DNA of 64,000 nucleotides from Rathayibacter iranicus NCPPB 2253 = VKM Ac-1602. GTDB lineage: Bacteria; Actinomycetota; Actinomycetes; Actinomycetales; Microbacteriaceae. Location: contig NZ_QGDV01000001.1 of assembly GCF_003149025.1 (NCBI RefSeq), positions 434,001 to 498,000 on the forward strand, given 5' to 3'. The position numbers and the translations under genes were made by a program. The notes below the pieces were generated by a model. The model was not told the DNA's origin. It ran no database searches and was given only the letters and a program-made list of their open reading frames with translations. How positions within the stretch are numbered: position 1 is the stretch's first letter; each line of letters begins with the position of its first letter. This document shows, piece after piece, positions 8,291 through 17,572 of the stretch.

Positions 8291-8928
8291 GCGGGCTGTT
8301 CGTCACCCTGGAGGGCGGAGACGGCGCGGGCAAGACCACCCAGGCCCGATTGCTCGAAGAATGGCTGGCGGCGCGCGGCGAGACAGTGGTGCGCACGCGG
8401 GAGCCCGGCGGAACCGACGTCGGCGTCCAGATCCGCGAAATCGTCCTGCACCATCGCGGCGAGATCGATCCGCGCGCCGAGGCGATGCTCTACGCCGCTG
8501 ACCGCGCCCAGCACATCGGTACGCTCGTCCGCCCGGCAATCGAGCGGGGTGAGGTGGTTGTGCAGGACCGGTACATCGACTCCTCCGTCGCCTACCAAGG
8601 CGCCGGACGCGTGCTCGATGCAGGCGAAGTTCGGGCGCTCTCGGAGTGGGCGACGCACGACCTGCGTCCCGATCTCACGGTGCTGCTCGATCTGGACCCC
8701 TCCCTCGCTCGCACGCGCCTCGATTCGGCCCGCACCCGCTTCGACCGGTTGGAGGCCGAGAAGGAGGAGTTCCACGAGCGCGTCCGACAGGCCTTCCTCG
8801 CCATCGCCGAGGCTGATCCCGAGCGGTTTCTCGTGGTCGATGCCGCACTCTCCGTCTCCGTGATCGCCGAGCAGGTGCGCGCCCGGGTCGTGGCGCTCCA
8901 GCGGCACACTGTCAGGGCCCGCCGTTAA
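8287..8928 (+). CDS. tmk: dTMP (thymidylate) kinase
   Basis: Phosphorylates dTMP to dTDP for DNA synthesis. 213 residues from a GTG overlapping the topA stop (GTGA). The P-loop is EGGDGAGKTTQ (about residues 9-19). TREPGGTDVG and QDRYIDSSVAYQGAGR are the dTMP-binding and DR(Y/F) motifs of bacterial Tmk. The lid region is TRFDRLEAEKEEFHERVR. The order topA-tmk-holB is standard for Microbacteriaceae. Confidence 0.95.
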   Translation: MSGLFVTLEGGDGAGKTTQARLLEEWLAARGETVVRTREPGGTDVGVQIREIVLHHRGEIDPRAEAMLYAADRAQHIGTLVRPAIERGEVVVQDRYIDSSVAYQGAGRVLDAGEVRALSEWATHDLRPDLTVLLDLDPSLARTRLDSARTRFDRLEAEKEEFHERVRQAFLAIAEADPERFLVVDAALSVSVIAEQVRARVVALQRHTVRARR

Positions 8929-8938
8929 CCTGGTGCGC

Positions 8939-10105
8939 ATGAACGTCTGGAGCCACCTCGTAGGACAAGAACACGCAATCGGAGCCCTGCAGGATGCCTC
9001 CATACCCCGGGATGACCGCGGACACGAGTCGACCTCGATGACGCACTCCTGGCTGATCACCGGTCCACCCGGATCCGGCCGCTCGAACCTCGCCTACGCC
9101 TTCGCCGCCGCACTGTTGTGTCGGCGTGGGGGCTGCGGCGAGTGTCCCGACTGCCGCCAAGTCGCGGCGCGCTCGCATCCCGATCTCTCCGTCCTGACGA
9201 CTGAACGCGTCATCATCTCGATTGAGGAGGTACGTCGGCTGGTCAGCAGCTCGCAATACTCCCCCTCGATCTCGCGCTACCGCGTCATGGTGATTGAGGA
9301 TGCCGACCGAATGAGCGAACGAACCTCCAACGTTCTGCTCAAGGCACTCGAAGAGCCGCCGGAGCGCACCGTGTGGATCCTTTGCGCACCCAGCGAAGCC
9401 GACCTCCTGCCCACGATCCGCTCCCGGACACGCTCGGTGCGCCTCCGGGTGCCAAGCGTTGACGACGTGGCTGGGCTGCTACAGCGTCGCGACGGCGTCG
9501 ACGCAGCGACCGCGGAACGGGCTGCTCGTCAGGCGCAAAGCCACATCGGAATGGCGCACAGGCTCGCGACCGATGCGAACGCCCGGGAGCGGCGCGAGGA
9601 GACGCTCCGGATCGCCCTGCGCCTGCGGGGGGTCTCGGACGCAGTCCTCGGAGCGGCCCGCATGATCGAGGTCGCGACCGAGGACGCGAAAGCGATCACC
9701 CTCGAGCGCGACGAGGTGGAGCGGCAGCAGGCTCTGCGCTCCCTCGGCGTCGAGCCCGGCGGGACGGTGCCTGCGCAGCTCCGCTCGCAACTGCGGGCGC
9801 TCGAAGAGGACCAGAAGCGGCGGGCGACTCGCAGCCTCCGCGACGGTCTCGACCGGATCCTCGTCGACCTGCTCTCCCTCTATCGCGATGTGGTCCGCCT
9901 CCAGCTGGGGGCGCCGGGGGGAGTGATCAACGAGGAGGTGCGGCCCGAGATGAGTGCCCTCGCCGACTCCACCTCGCCCGAGCGCACCCTGGACGTACTC
10001 GACGCCGTTGGCGCTGCACGTCAACGGATCGACGCCAACGTCTCCCCGGTGCTTGCCCTCGAGGCGATGCTGGTCGTCGCCGCTCGCCAGGCGGTGGCAG
10101 CATGA
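8939..10105 (+). CDS. holB: DNA polymerase III delta' subunit
   Basis: A clamp-loader subunit working with DnaX and HolA to load the beta clamp. 388 residues. WSHLVGQEHAIGAL opens the AAA+ fold. A P-loop-like GPPGSGRSNL has Arg where an active ATPase has Lys-Thr, as expected for non-hydrolysing delta'. The zinc module has four Cys in CRRGGCGECPDC. EDADRMSERTSNVLLKALEEPP is the Walker B/SRC-adjacent region. I prefer the ATG at 8939 (MNVWSHL), though a GTG two codons earlier is equally open. Its stop overlaps the next ATG. Confidence 0.92.
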   Translation: MNVWSHLVGQEHAIGALQDASIPRDDRGHESTSMTHSWLITGPPGSGRSNLAYAFAAALLCRRGGCGECPDCRQVAARSHPDLSVLTTERVIISIEEVRRLVSSSQYSPSISRYRVMVIEDADRMSERTSNVLLKALEEPPERTVWILCAPSEADLLPTIRSRTRSVRLRVPSVDDVAGLLQRRDGVDAATAERAARQAQSHIGMAHRLATDANARERREETLRIALRLRGVSDAVLGAARMIEVATEDAKAITLERDEVERQQALRSLGVEPGGTVPAQLRSQLRALEEDQKRRATRSLRDGLDRILVDLLSLYRDVVRLQLGAPGGVINEEVRPEMSALADSTSPERTLDVLDAVGAARQRIDANVSPVLALEAMLVVAARQAVAA

Positions 10106-11628
10106 CGCGCGCTCATCGCTCCTGGGCGCTCGCGGCCCTCGTCGTGGTCGTCTCGCTCCTGACGGCCTGCTTCACGACCGGTTCGACCGTTGCGACGACC
10201 TCGACGCCGGCGCCGCAGAGCGTTGACGCCGACCTTGCCCGCTACTACTCGCAGGTCCTCGTCTGGGACGACTGCGGCGGCGGAGCCTTCTGCGCCGATG
10301 CGACGGTCCCGCTCGATTGGGATAACCCGGCCGGTGACACCGCGTCGATCGCGCTTGTGCGCCGGCCAGCGACGGAGGGCCCCGCTCTCGGCTCCCTCCT
10401 GATGAACCCCGGCGGGCCGGGCGGCTCGGGCGTCGATTTCATCCGCAAGAGTGCCTCGTTGGCTGTCGACACCCGGCTCGCTGCCCGCTACGACGTGGTC
10501 GGCTTCGACCCCCGCGGCGTGGGTGCCTCGACTGCGGTCTCGTGCCTCGATGCTGCCGGCCTCGATTCCTACCTCTACGACATCACACCGGGCGAGCGAG
10601 GTAGCGACGAGTGGATCCAGGCCCAGCGGACCTCGGCTGCGGCCTTCGCCGCCGGGTGCGAGCAGCGCAGCGGTCCCCTTCTGCCCGAGGTGGGCACGCC
10701 CAACGCCGCCCGCGATCTGGACGTTCTGCGCGCGGCTCTCGGCGACGAGAGACTGAACTACTTCGGGTACTCCTATGGCACCTACCTCGGCGCCACCTAC
10801 GCCGGCCTGTTCCCGGAGCGTGTCGGACGACTCGTGCTCGATGGAGCGATCGACCCTGCGGCGACCTCGTTCGATGTCCTCCGCGAGCAAGCGAAAGGCT
10901 TCGAGAGAGCGCTGCGGGCCTACCTCGCTGACTGCCTCGGCTCCTCGGGCTGCCCCTTCACCGGCTCGGTCGACGAAGCGATGACGCAGCTACACTCGAT
11001 GCTCGCGCAGGTCGACGAGTCCCCGATTCGGGCGAACGACGGTCGGAAGCTCGGAGCGAACACGCTCTGGACGGCAATCATCTATCCGCTCTACGACGCG
11101 AACGGATGGCGCCCGCTGAGCGAGATGCTCTCGGATGTGCGCCGTGGCGGCGCCGAGATCGCGTTCCAGTATGCCGACGCCTACAACAGCCGCAGCGCCA
11201 AGGGGACCTACTCGGGCAACAGCACAGAGGCGTTCCTCGCCATCAACTGCATGGATTACTCGTTCAACGCCGACACCGCCTCAATGCGTGCCGACGCCGC
11301 CGCTCTCGAGGAGGCGGCGCCCACCGTCGGTCGGTACCTCGCGTACGGCGACATCGCCTGCGGCGAATGGCCGGTCGCTTCTCAGGGCTCGCGCGCGCCG
11401 ATCCGAGCGGAGGGCGCTGCACCGATTCTCGTCGTCGGCACGACGAAGGACCCCGCGACGCCCTACATCTGGGCGCAGGCGCTCGCGGGCCAACTCGCGG
11501 ACGGCCACCTCATCACCTACAACGGCCAGGGTCACACCGCCTACAACAAGTCGAACTCGTGCGTGAACGACGCGGTCGACGCGTACCTGATCGACGGCAC
11601 CGTCCCTGAGGAGGATCCGCAGTGCTGA
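10102..11628 (+). CDS. Secreted alpha/beta-hydrolase lipoprotein (SlpD/TAP-like peptidase family)
   Basis: 508 residues. A signal peptide ends in the lipobox LLTAC with lipidated Cys at about residue 23, so the protein should sit on the outer face of the membrane. The fold shows the oxyanion region MNPGGPGGSGVDF, YDVVGFDPRGVGAS and the nucleophile elbow GYSYGTYLG (catalytic Ser). The catalytic Asp is probably in VVGTTKDPATP and the catalytic His in YNGQGHTAY. This is the arrangement of Streptomyces tripeptidyl aminopeptidases and the S33 group with a C-terminal TAP-like domain. The likely role is trimming of extracellular peptides; the substrate is not known. It overlaps holB by 4 bases and the TetR gene by 7. 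Confidence 0.85.
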   Translation: MTRAHRSWALAALVVVVSLLTACFTTGSTVATTSTPAPQSVDADLARYYSQVLVWDDCGGGAFCADATVPLDWDNPAGDTASIALVRRPATEGPALGSLLMNPGGPGGSGVDFIRKSASLAVDTRLAARYDVVGFDPRGVGASTAVSCLDAAGLDSYLYDITPGERGSDEWIQAQRTSAAAFAAGCEQRSGPLLPEVGTPNAARDLDVLRAALGDERLNYFGYSYGTYLGATYAGLFPERVGRLVLDGAIDPAATSFDVLREQAKGFERALRAYLADCLGSSGCPFTGSVDEAMTQLHSMLAQVDESPIRANDGRKLGANTLWTAIIYPLYDANGWRPLSEMLSDVRRGGAEIAFQYADAYNSRSAKGTYSGNSTEAFLAINCMDYSFNADTASMRADAAALEEAAPTVGRYLAYGDIACGEWPVASQGSRAPIRAEGAAPILVVGTTKDPATPYIWAQALAGQLADGHLITYNGQGHTAYNKSNSCVNDAVDAYLIDGTVPEEDPQC

Positions 11629-12242
11629 CCGAACAGGAGCGACCTCGCGAGCTGCCCGGGCTCCGTGAGCGCAAGCGGCTCGCGACTCGGCGGGCGATCG
11701 AGATTGCCGTTCTCCACCTCGCCAGCGAGCGTGGGCCGGAGCGGGTGACGATCGAGGACGTGTCGAGGGCCGCGGATGTCTCGACCCGGACCTTCTTCAA
11801 CTACTTCGCCTCGAAGGAGGACGCTCTCGTCGGCACACTTCCGGTGATCTCCGACGAGACCGCCGCCGCATTCGTTCTTGGAGAGGGGCCGGTGCTCGAT
11901 GATCTGCAGCGCGTCTTCGTCGCGGTCATGGAGCAGCTTGAGGACGACCGCGAGTTGCACGTACTGCGGCGTGCTCTCTTCCGCGAGCAGCCCCACCTGG
12001 TGGGCCTCAAGATCGCGGGGATGCGCGAGTTCGAACTCGTCATTGAGGGATTGGTCGTCGAGCGCCTTCAGCGTGATGACGACGACGCCGAACGAGCGCG
12101 CAGCCACGCGAGGATGCTGACCCTTCTGGGTCTTGCAGCGATGCGGCATGCGTGGGCAGCCTGGGTCGACCATGACGGCCGGGAGTCTCTGTCTGGTCGG
12201 ATCTCCCGCTCCTTCGAGGAGTTGCGCGACGTCTTGGTCTGA
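11622..12242 (+). CDS. TetR-family transcriptional regulator
   Basis: 206 residues. The N-terminal helix-turn-helix runs RKRLATRRAIEIAVLHLASE, then VTIEDVSRAADVSTRTFFNYFASKEDALVG (residues about 35-65), a very clean TetR signature. The C-terminal ligand domain is unspecific. It starts within the end of the hydrolase gene, so the two are probably co-transcribed. It could control that hydrolase or its own operon, but no operator palindrome was identified. Confidence 0.88.
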   Translation: MLTEQERPRELPGLRERKRLATRRAIEIAVLHLASERGPERVTIEDVSRAADVSTRTFFNYFASKEDALVGTLPVISDETAAAFVLGEGPVLDDLQRVFVAVMEQLEDDRELHVLRRALFREQPHLVGLKIAGMREFELVIEGLVVERLQRDDDDAERARSHARMLTLLGLAAMRHAWAAWVDHDGRESLSGRISRSFEELRDVLV

Positions 12243-12327
12243 GGAACAGCCCGCGCTCGATTCACCCGGGGGCGTGCGGGCAGGCTATGCTCTGTAATCG
12301 TGTCCGAGGCTCCGGCCCCGTGTGCAC

Positions 12328-12400
12328 GCCGCCTTAGCTCAGTCGGCAGAGCGTCTCACTCGTAATGAGAAGGTCGTGGGTTCGATTCCCACAGGCGGCT
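12328..12400 (+). tRNA. tRNA-Thr (anticodon CGT)
   Basis: A full cloverleaf of 73 bases: acceptor GCCGCCT pairs with AGGCGGC, D arm GCTC/GAGC, anticodon arm TCTCA/TGAGA around CTCGTAA (anticodon CGT at positions 34-36, reading ACG), and T arm GTGGG/CCCAC with TTCGATT. The discriminator base is T, and no CCA is encoded. Confidence 0.97.
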
Positions 12401-12441
12401 CTCCTCCTCCTGCACCCTTAGGCCATGCCGATGCGATTACC

Positions 12442-13854
12442 ATGGCGCGGATGATCGAGTTCCCTCCCCGTCGCTGGACGCTCGCGATCGTAGCCGTGCT
12501 CGCGGTGGCTGGTGCGGGTGCGTTCGGAATGGGCACTGCTGTGGGCAGTCGCGTCGGGTCGGAGGCGCTGCCCGTTGCGTCGATCGCGACGCCCAGCGAG
12601 ACATGGACTCCGACGACTGTCGCGCGTCCGACCGCCGAGGCACAGGCCCGAAGTCTGCGGACCTGTTCCGTGGCAGATCTCGCTGCCGACCCGCGGCTGG
12701 GTTCGATGCAGGCCCGTGCAGTCGACGCGGCGTCCGGCGAGGTGCTGTTCGATCGTGGCGGCACGACAGCCTCCCGTGCTGCGTCGGCGCTCAAGATTCT
12801 GACCGCTGCGTCCGCACTCGAGGTGCTCGGGCCGGACACGCGCATCCCGACGACCGTGGTCCGCGGCAGTGAGCCGGGGTCGGTCGTCCTGGTCGGCGGC
12901 GGCGATCTCACGCTGACGCGGCTGCCGAGTGGAGAGGAATCGACCTACGCCGGAGCGGCGCACCTCGACGTTCTCGCGGCGCAGGTCGAGCGTGCGCGGG
13001 ACGCCGACCCCGCGACAGTCGGCACGCCGATCACCAGTCTCGTCCTCGACGCGTCGCTCTACTCGGGCGAGACGTGGCGGGCGAGCTGGAACCGCAAGGA
13101 GCAGGTCGACGGCTACATGCCCGAGATCACGGCGCTCCAGGTCGACGGCGACCGCGATGACCCGTCCGCCTCCACGTCCAAGCGCGGCACCGACCCGGTT
13201 GGGCGGGCGGGGGAGGCGTTCGCTGATGAACTGAGTGGGTCGCCGGCGATCTCGACCGGCACCGCGCCCGCGGGTGCTCAGGTGCTGGGCACTGTCGAAT
13301 CCGCACCGGTGAGCGCGCTCGTGCAGCAGATGCTGCTCGTCTCGGACAACGCGATTGCCGAGATGCTGGCGCGGCTCGTCGCGATCCGCACCGGGTCGGG
13401 CAGCGACTTCGGCGCCGAACAGGCGGGGATTGTGCAGGGTCTCGCCGGTGACGGAGTGGACACGGCGGGCATCACGATCGTGGACGGTTCGGGGCTGAGC
13501 GATGACAACGCCGTCGCTCCCGCCTCCTTCACCGAGCTGCTGCGCAAGGTGGCGGCGAGAGAGGGGAAGCTGGGCGTCCTTCTCGACGGTCTGCCCGTGT
13601 CGGGTCAGACGGGTTCGCTGGCCTATGCCGACCGCTTCACTGGTGATAATGCGGTCGCCGATGGAGCGGTACGCGCAAAGACGGGCTGGATCGACACCGG
13701 TTACACGCTGGCCGGAATCGTCACCGCGCAGGACGGCACCGTCCTCACTTTTGCGGTCTACGCTCTTGGCGATGTCGCCGACTCCGCCAAGATCGCGATC
13801 GACACCCTCGTCACCGGCTTCTACCGCTGCGGCGGCTCGCTCTCGGACTCCTGA
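12442..13854 (+). CDS. dacB: D-alanyl-D-alanine carboxypeptidase/endopeptidase (PBP4 type, S13)
   Basis: Trims peptidoglycan cross-links outside the membrane. About 470 residues. An N-terminal signal/anchor helix (WTLAIVAVLAVAGAGAFGMG) is followed by the three penicillin-binding motifs: SxxK as SALK (in RAASALKILTAAS), SxN as SDN (in LLVSDNAIAEML) and KTG (in VRAKTGWIDTG). The large insert typical of class C PBP4 proteins lies between the first two. The ATG at 12442 is chosen because longer in-frame starts fall inside the tRNA. A second ATG three codons later is possible. Confidence 0.9.
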   Translation: MARMIEFPPRRWTLAIVAVLAVAGAGAFGMGTAVGSRVGSEALPVASIATPSETWTPTTVARPTAEAQARSLRTCSVADLAADPRLGSMQARAVDAASGEVLFDRGGTTASRAASALKILTAASALEVLGPDTRIPTTVVRGSEPGSVVLVGGGDLTLTRLPSGEESTYAGAAHLDVLAAQVERARDADPATVGTPITSLVLDASLYSGETWRASWNRKEQVDGYMPEITALQVDGDRDDPSASTSKRGTDPVGRAGEAFADELSGSPAISTGTAPAGAQVLGTVESAPVSALVQQMLLVSDNAIAEMLARLVAIRTGSGSDFGAEQAGIVQGLAGDGVDTAGITIVDGSGLSDDNAVAPASFTELLRKVAAREGKLGVLLDGLPVSGQTGSLAYADRFTGDNAVADGAVRAKTGWIDTGYTLAGIVTAQDGTVLTFAVYALGDVADSAKIAIDTLVTGFYRCGGSLSDS

Positions 13855-13869
13855 TTCGGAAGGACCACT

Positions 13870-14445
13870 ATGACCACGGCACTCCTCATCGTCGATGTGC
13901 AAAACGACTTCACCGAGGGCGGTGCGCTCGGCGTGTCCGGTGGCGAGGCCGTCGCGGCGGGGGTCTCTGCGCACCTCGCCGCCCACCCCGAGCGATACGC
14001 GACGGTGCTCGCGTCGCGCGACTGGCATGACGGCTCCTCCGACAATGGCGGGCATTTCGCCGCAGAGCCCGACTTCGTCGACACCTGGCCGGTACATTGC
14101 ATAGCGGGGACGCCGGGAGCGGAGTACCACCCGGCGCTCGACCTCGATCGGATCGACGTGCACATCCGCAAAGGGCAGGGGCGGCCCTCGTATTCGGCGT
14201 TCGAAGGGACGACGACTGACGGTCAGGCCCTTGCGGACACCCTGGCGGGCCTCGGCGTGACCGTGCTTGACGTGGTCGGCCTCGCGACCGACCACTGCGT
14301 GCGCGCCTCGGCACTCGATGCGCGAAGGGCAGGGCTTGAGGTGCGTGTGCTCGAGGATCTCGTCGCCGGTGTCTCGGGTGAAAGGAGCGCCGAGGCGCTG
14401 CGCGAGCTTGCTACAGCAGGAGTCCGCATCGAGCAGTCCCGCTAA
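13870..14445 (+). CDS. pncA: Nicotinamidase (isochorismatase fold)
   Basis: Hydrolyses nicotinamide to nicotinate for NAD salvage. 191 residues. The catalytic triad motifs are visible: Asp in LLIVDVQNDF, Lys in IRKGQGRPSYSAF and the nucleophile Cys in VGLATDHCVRASALDA. The metal site is DWHDGSS...HF. The length is normal for PncA. A GAAGGA lies 9 bases upstream of the ATG. About 150 bases with no gene follow before the aldehyde dehydrogenase. Confidence 0.92.
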   Translation: MTTALLIVDVQNDFTEGGALGVSGGEAVAAGVSAHLAAHPERYATVLASRDWHDGSSDNGGHFAAEPDFVDTWPVHCIAGTPGAEYHPALDLDRIDVHIRKGQGRPSYSAFEGTTTDGQALADTLAGLGVTVLDVVGLATDHCVRASALDARRAGLEVRVLEDLVAGVSGERSAEALRELATAGVRIEQSR

Positions 14446-14592
14446 CCGGCCGTCTCGTTTCGGGCAAGCCGTCCGCCATGTCGTCCCTCCACAGGCACAG
14501 CGCGGGGGGCAGTACTGCAGGATCGGGTCTTCTCGGCTCCGTCGACGAACCGCTCAACCTAAGCTGGAGGAACGAAAAAAGCCCCTCACCGC

Positions 14593-16119
14593 GTGGCTGG
14601 CGCGGACCGATCCGAAGAATGGTTCCCTCCCGTGACCGATTCCGCCGCCGCCCGCTCCGCCGAGGCAGCTCTCCTCGCGCATACTCCCACACAGTTGCTG
14701 ATCGGCGGTGAGTGGGTCGATTCCTCGGGAGGTGGCACGATCGACGTGGAAGATCCCGCCACCGGCTCGGTCCTCACGACGATCGCGGACGCGACGCCGG
14801 AGGACGGCGTGCGGGCGCTCGACGCGGCGGTGGCGGCAGGACCGGCATGGGCAGCGACGGCGCCCCGAGTACGCGGCGAGATCCTGCGCCGTGCCTTTGA
14901 TCTTCTGTACGAGCGCAGGCACGACTTCGCCCTGCTGATGTCGCTCGAGATGGGCAAGCCGGTCGCGGAGGCGTTAGGCGAAGTCGCTTACGGCGGCGAG
15001 TTCCTCCGCTGGTTCGGTGAGGAGGCGGTACGCATTTCTGGCCGGTACAGTCTTTCGCCCGAGGGCGGCAGCCGGATGATCGTCTCGCAGCACCCGGTCG
15101 GTCCGTGCTACCTGATCACCCCGTGGAACTTCCCGCTCGCCATGGCGACCCGCAAGATCGCACCGGCGTTGGCCGCGGGCTGCACGATGGTGGTAAAGCC
15201 CGCCGAGCTGACTCCGCTGACCACGCTCGCGTTCGCCGGTCTGCTCGCCGAGGCGGGCCTGCCCGAGGGCGTCGTCAACGTGATCACGACCTCGTCGGCG
15301 GGAGCGGTCTCGGCGCCGATCCTGTCCGATCCGCGCCTGCGCAAGCTGTCGTTCACCGGCTCCACCCCGGTCGGGCGCACCTTGCTTCAGCAGGCCTCCG
15401 AGAACGTGCTCCGGACCTCGATGGAGCTGGGCGGAAACGCGCCGTTCGTCGTCTTCGACGATGCAGATCTCGACCGCGCAGTCGACGGCGCGATGCTCGC
15501 TAAGTTCCGCAACATCGGGCAGGCCTGCACGGCGGCCAACCGCTTTGTCGTGCACGAATCGGTCGCCGAGGAGTTTGCCACCCGGCTCACCGAGCGGGTG
15601 CTGGAGTTGCGGGTCGGCCGCGGGACCGACGATGGTGTGAGCATCGGTCCGCTGATCGACGAGCGGGCCGTCGCCAAGGTTGCCTCCCTCGTCGACGACG
15701 CCGTCTCGCGGGGAGCCCGGCTGCGAACGGGCGGGAAGCGCAGTGAAGGCCCCGGCCACTTCTACGCGCCGACCGTGCTCTCCGATGTCGACGGCGGCAG
15801 CAAGATCCTCCGCACGGAAATCTTCGGGCCGGTCGTCGCAATCGTGCCGTTCCACGACGAAGACGAGGCTGTCGCTCTCGCCAACGACACCGAATACGGC
15901 CTCGTCTCCTACGTCTTTACCCGTGATCTGGCCCGTGGGCAGCGGATGATCGATCGGCTGGCCACAGGGATGATGGGCTTGAACGTCGGGGTCGTCTCGA
16001 ACGCGGCGGCGCCGTTCGGCGGGGTGAAGCAGTCAGGACTGGGACGCGAGGGTGGGCTCGAGGGCATTCACGAGTACCTCAGCACCAAGTACACGCTCAC
16101 CCCTGATCCCTTCGCCTGA
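14593..16119 (+). CDS. gabD: NAD(P)-dependent succinate-semialdehyde dehydrogenase-type aldehyde dehydrogenase
   Basis: Oxidises an aldehyde, most likely succinate semialdehyde, to the acid. Up to 508 residues. Typical ALDH motifs are TPWNFPLAMATRKIAPALAAG, the catalytic Glu in MELGGNAPF, the nucleophile Cys in NIGQACTAANRF, and EIFGPVVAIVPF. The C-terminus FGGVKQSGLGREGG resembles GabD. The start may be the GTG at 14593 or the GTG at 14632; the first 13 codons are not conserved-looking. The substrate is assigned from overall resemblance, not from a decisive residue. Confidence 0.88.
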   Translation: MAGADRSEEWFPPVTDSAAARSAEAALLAHTPTQLLIGGEWVDSSGGGTIDVEDPATGSVLTTIADATPEDGVRALDAAVAAGPAWAATAPRVRGEILRRAFDLLYERRHDFALLMSLEMGKPVAEALGEVAYGGEFLRWFGEEAVRISGRYSLSPEGGSRMIVSQHPVGPCYLITPWNFPLAMATRKIAPALAAGCTMVVKPAELTPLTTLAFAGLLAEAGLPEGVVNVITTSSAGAVSAPILSDPRLRKLSFTGSTPVGRTLLQQASENVLRTSMELGGNAPFVVFDDADLDRAVDGAMLAKFRNIGQACTAANRFVVHESVAEEFATRLTERVLELRVGRGTDDGVSIGPLIDERAVAKVASLVDDAVSRGARLRTGGKRSEGPGHFYAPTVLSDVDGGSKILRTEIFGPVVAIVPFHDEDEAVALANDTEYGLVSYVFTRDLARGQRMIDRLATGMMGLNVGVVSNAAAPFGGVKQSGLGREGGLEGIHEYLSTKYTLTPDPFA

Positions 16120-16129
16120 ACCGGTGGAG

Positions 16130-16927
16130 ATGATCGAGGTCACCTCGCTCGCGGAGCCACGCCTGCGCGACTACGCGCACGCCACGGATGTCGCGCTGAA
16201 GAACGCCCGGGGTCCGCATGGCCTCTACATTGCCGAATCGGCTCGCGTGCTCGAGCGGGCCCTGGCCGCAGGCCACCAACCGCGGTCCGTGCTCGCGCTG
16301 GGTGGGTCCGCAGCCGAGGCGAAGCGACTGGTGGGAGACCGCGACGTGCCGATCTTCATCGGGCCCGGCGAATTGCTCGCGGAGCTCACCGGCTACACGT
16401 TGCACCGCGGGCTGATCGCCGCGATGGACCGCCCGGAGCTGGCCGACCCGGTGCGGCTGCTGGCGGGAGCGCGACGGGTGGTCGTGCTCGAGGACGTGGT
16501 CGACCCGACGAACGTGGGTGCGATTTTCCGTTCCGTCGGAGCGATCGGGGCGGATGCTGTGCTGGTGACTCCGCGCTGCTCTGACCCGTTCTACCGCCGC
16601 GCGATCCGGGTGAGCATGGGTACGGTGTTGCAGGTTCCGTGGACACGCGTGGGGGATTGGCCTGCGACGCAGCGCCTCCTGCACGGTGCGGGCTTCACCA
16701 TCGTGGCGATGGCGCTCACTCCGGAGGCGGTGCCGCTGCGCGATTTCGCGGCCACAGCTCCCGAGCGAGTTGCGCTGGTGCTCGGGACCGAGGGCGACGG
16801 CCTCTCGCCGGAGGCCCTCGCCGCGGCCGATATCGCTGTGCAGATCCCGATGCAGCACGGGATCGACTCGCTGAACGTTGCGGCCGCGAGCGCCGTCGCG
16901 ATGTGGGCGTTGGCCGATGTGACATGA
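16130..16927 (+). CDS. SpoU/TrmH-family RNA 2'-O-methyltransferase
   Basis: SAM-dependent 2'-O-methyltransferase acting on rRNA or tRNA. 265 residues from the ATG at 16130, which follows a GGTGGAG ribosome-binding site. The three SpoU motifs are present: VDPTNVGAIFRSVGAIG (motif 1), LVLGTEGDGLSPEALAAAD (motif 2) and IPMQHGIDSLNVAAASAVAM (motif 3, the trefoil-knot SAM loop). The N-terminus ESARVLERALAAGHQPRSVL is the substrate-binding SpoU_sub_bind domain. It lies 10 bases after the dehydrogenase gene, so it is likely in the same transcript. Confidence 0.88.
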   Translation: MIEVTSLAEPRLRDYAHATDVALKNARGPHGLYIAESARVLERALAAGHQPRSVLALGGSAAEAKRLVGDRDVPIFIGPGELLAELTGYTLHRGLIAAMDRPELADPVRLLAGARRVVVLEDVVDPTNVGAIFRSVGAIGADAVLVTPRCSDPFYRRAIRVSMGTVLQVPWTRVGDWPATQRLLHGAGFTIVAMALTPEAVPLRDFAATAPERVALVLGTEGDGLSPEALAAADIAVQIPMQHGIDSLNVAAASAVAMWALADVT

Positions 16928-17070
16928 GGCTTCGGTCGGTGGTTACTCGTGAGCATCCTTACCCCTCAAGGGTGCCACTCGGCAGGAGAGAGCGCCCGTC
17001 CTCCCGCGCTAACCATCGCTGCGCTACCGTGGGGCCACTCCCACCCGCGCAGTCGTGATCGAGGTAGCCC

Positions 17071-17502
17071 ATGCTCCAGCGTCCGAGGCTCCGCCCGGTT
17101 GTCGCTCTGCTAGTTGCTGTGGGTCTCGTGCTCGGCCTCTCAGGCTGCATGCCTCGCCCGGCCGACGTTCCGGGAGGCTCGGTGCAGGAGTCGACGTCGA
17201 GCGCGCCCGCCGTACCCGTCGATTCGGCTACCCCCACTGACCCCGGTACCCCCGACATCAACGGCCCGGACGGAGCACTTATCACCCGGCTCATCCAGGA
17301 CTGTCTTTCCCGGTACGGGCTGGATCAGCGGCCTCCGCCGGCCAACCCGCTGGCGCAGGAGCAGGACCAGGTCACGGCCCAGCGCTTGCGCGAGACGTAC
17401 GACGCGACGCTGACGAATTGCTCCGCCGAGGCGATGGCGATGGCGAAAAAAGCGCCCCAGGAGGGTGGCGACGCGTCATCCACCGAGACTCCGACGGGCT
17501 GA
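17071..17502 (+). CDS. Small secreted lipoprotein, function unknown
   Basis: 143 residues. A signal peptide (ALLVAVGLVLGLSGC) ends in a lipobox with lipidated Cys at about residue 26. A Pro/Thr/Ser-rich linker follows, then a charged helical region with two further Cys (IQDCLSRYGL and LTNCSAEAM) that could pair. No recognised domain. It is isolated between an RNA methyltransferase and a convergent ABC transporter. Confidence 0.7.
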   Translation: MLQRPRLRPVVALLVAVGLVLGLSGCMPRPADVPGGSVQESTSSAPAVPVDSATPTDPGTPDINGPDGALITRLIQDCLSRYGLDQRPPPANPLAQEQDQVTAQRLRETYDATLTNCSAEAMAMAKKAPQEGGDASSTETPTG

Positions 17503-17572
17503 CGCGGGCGTCGATAGGTCGTGTGCAGGGGCTCTGCGACCGGCATGGTCCGTGGTAAACGAGCAGGGGTGG

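Noticed and set aside
12322-12441. Longer N-terminus for the DacB gene
   Set aside because: The extra codons lie inside the tRNA-Thr gene and precede the natural signal helix.
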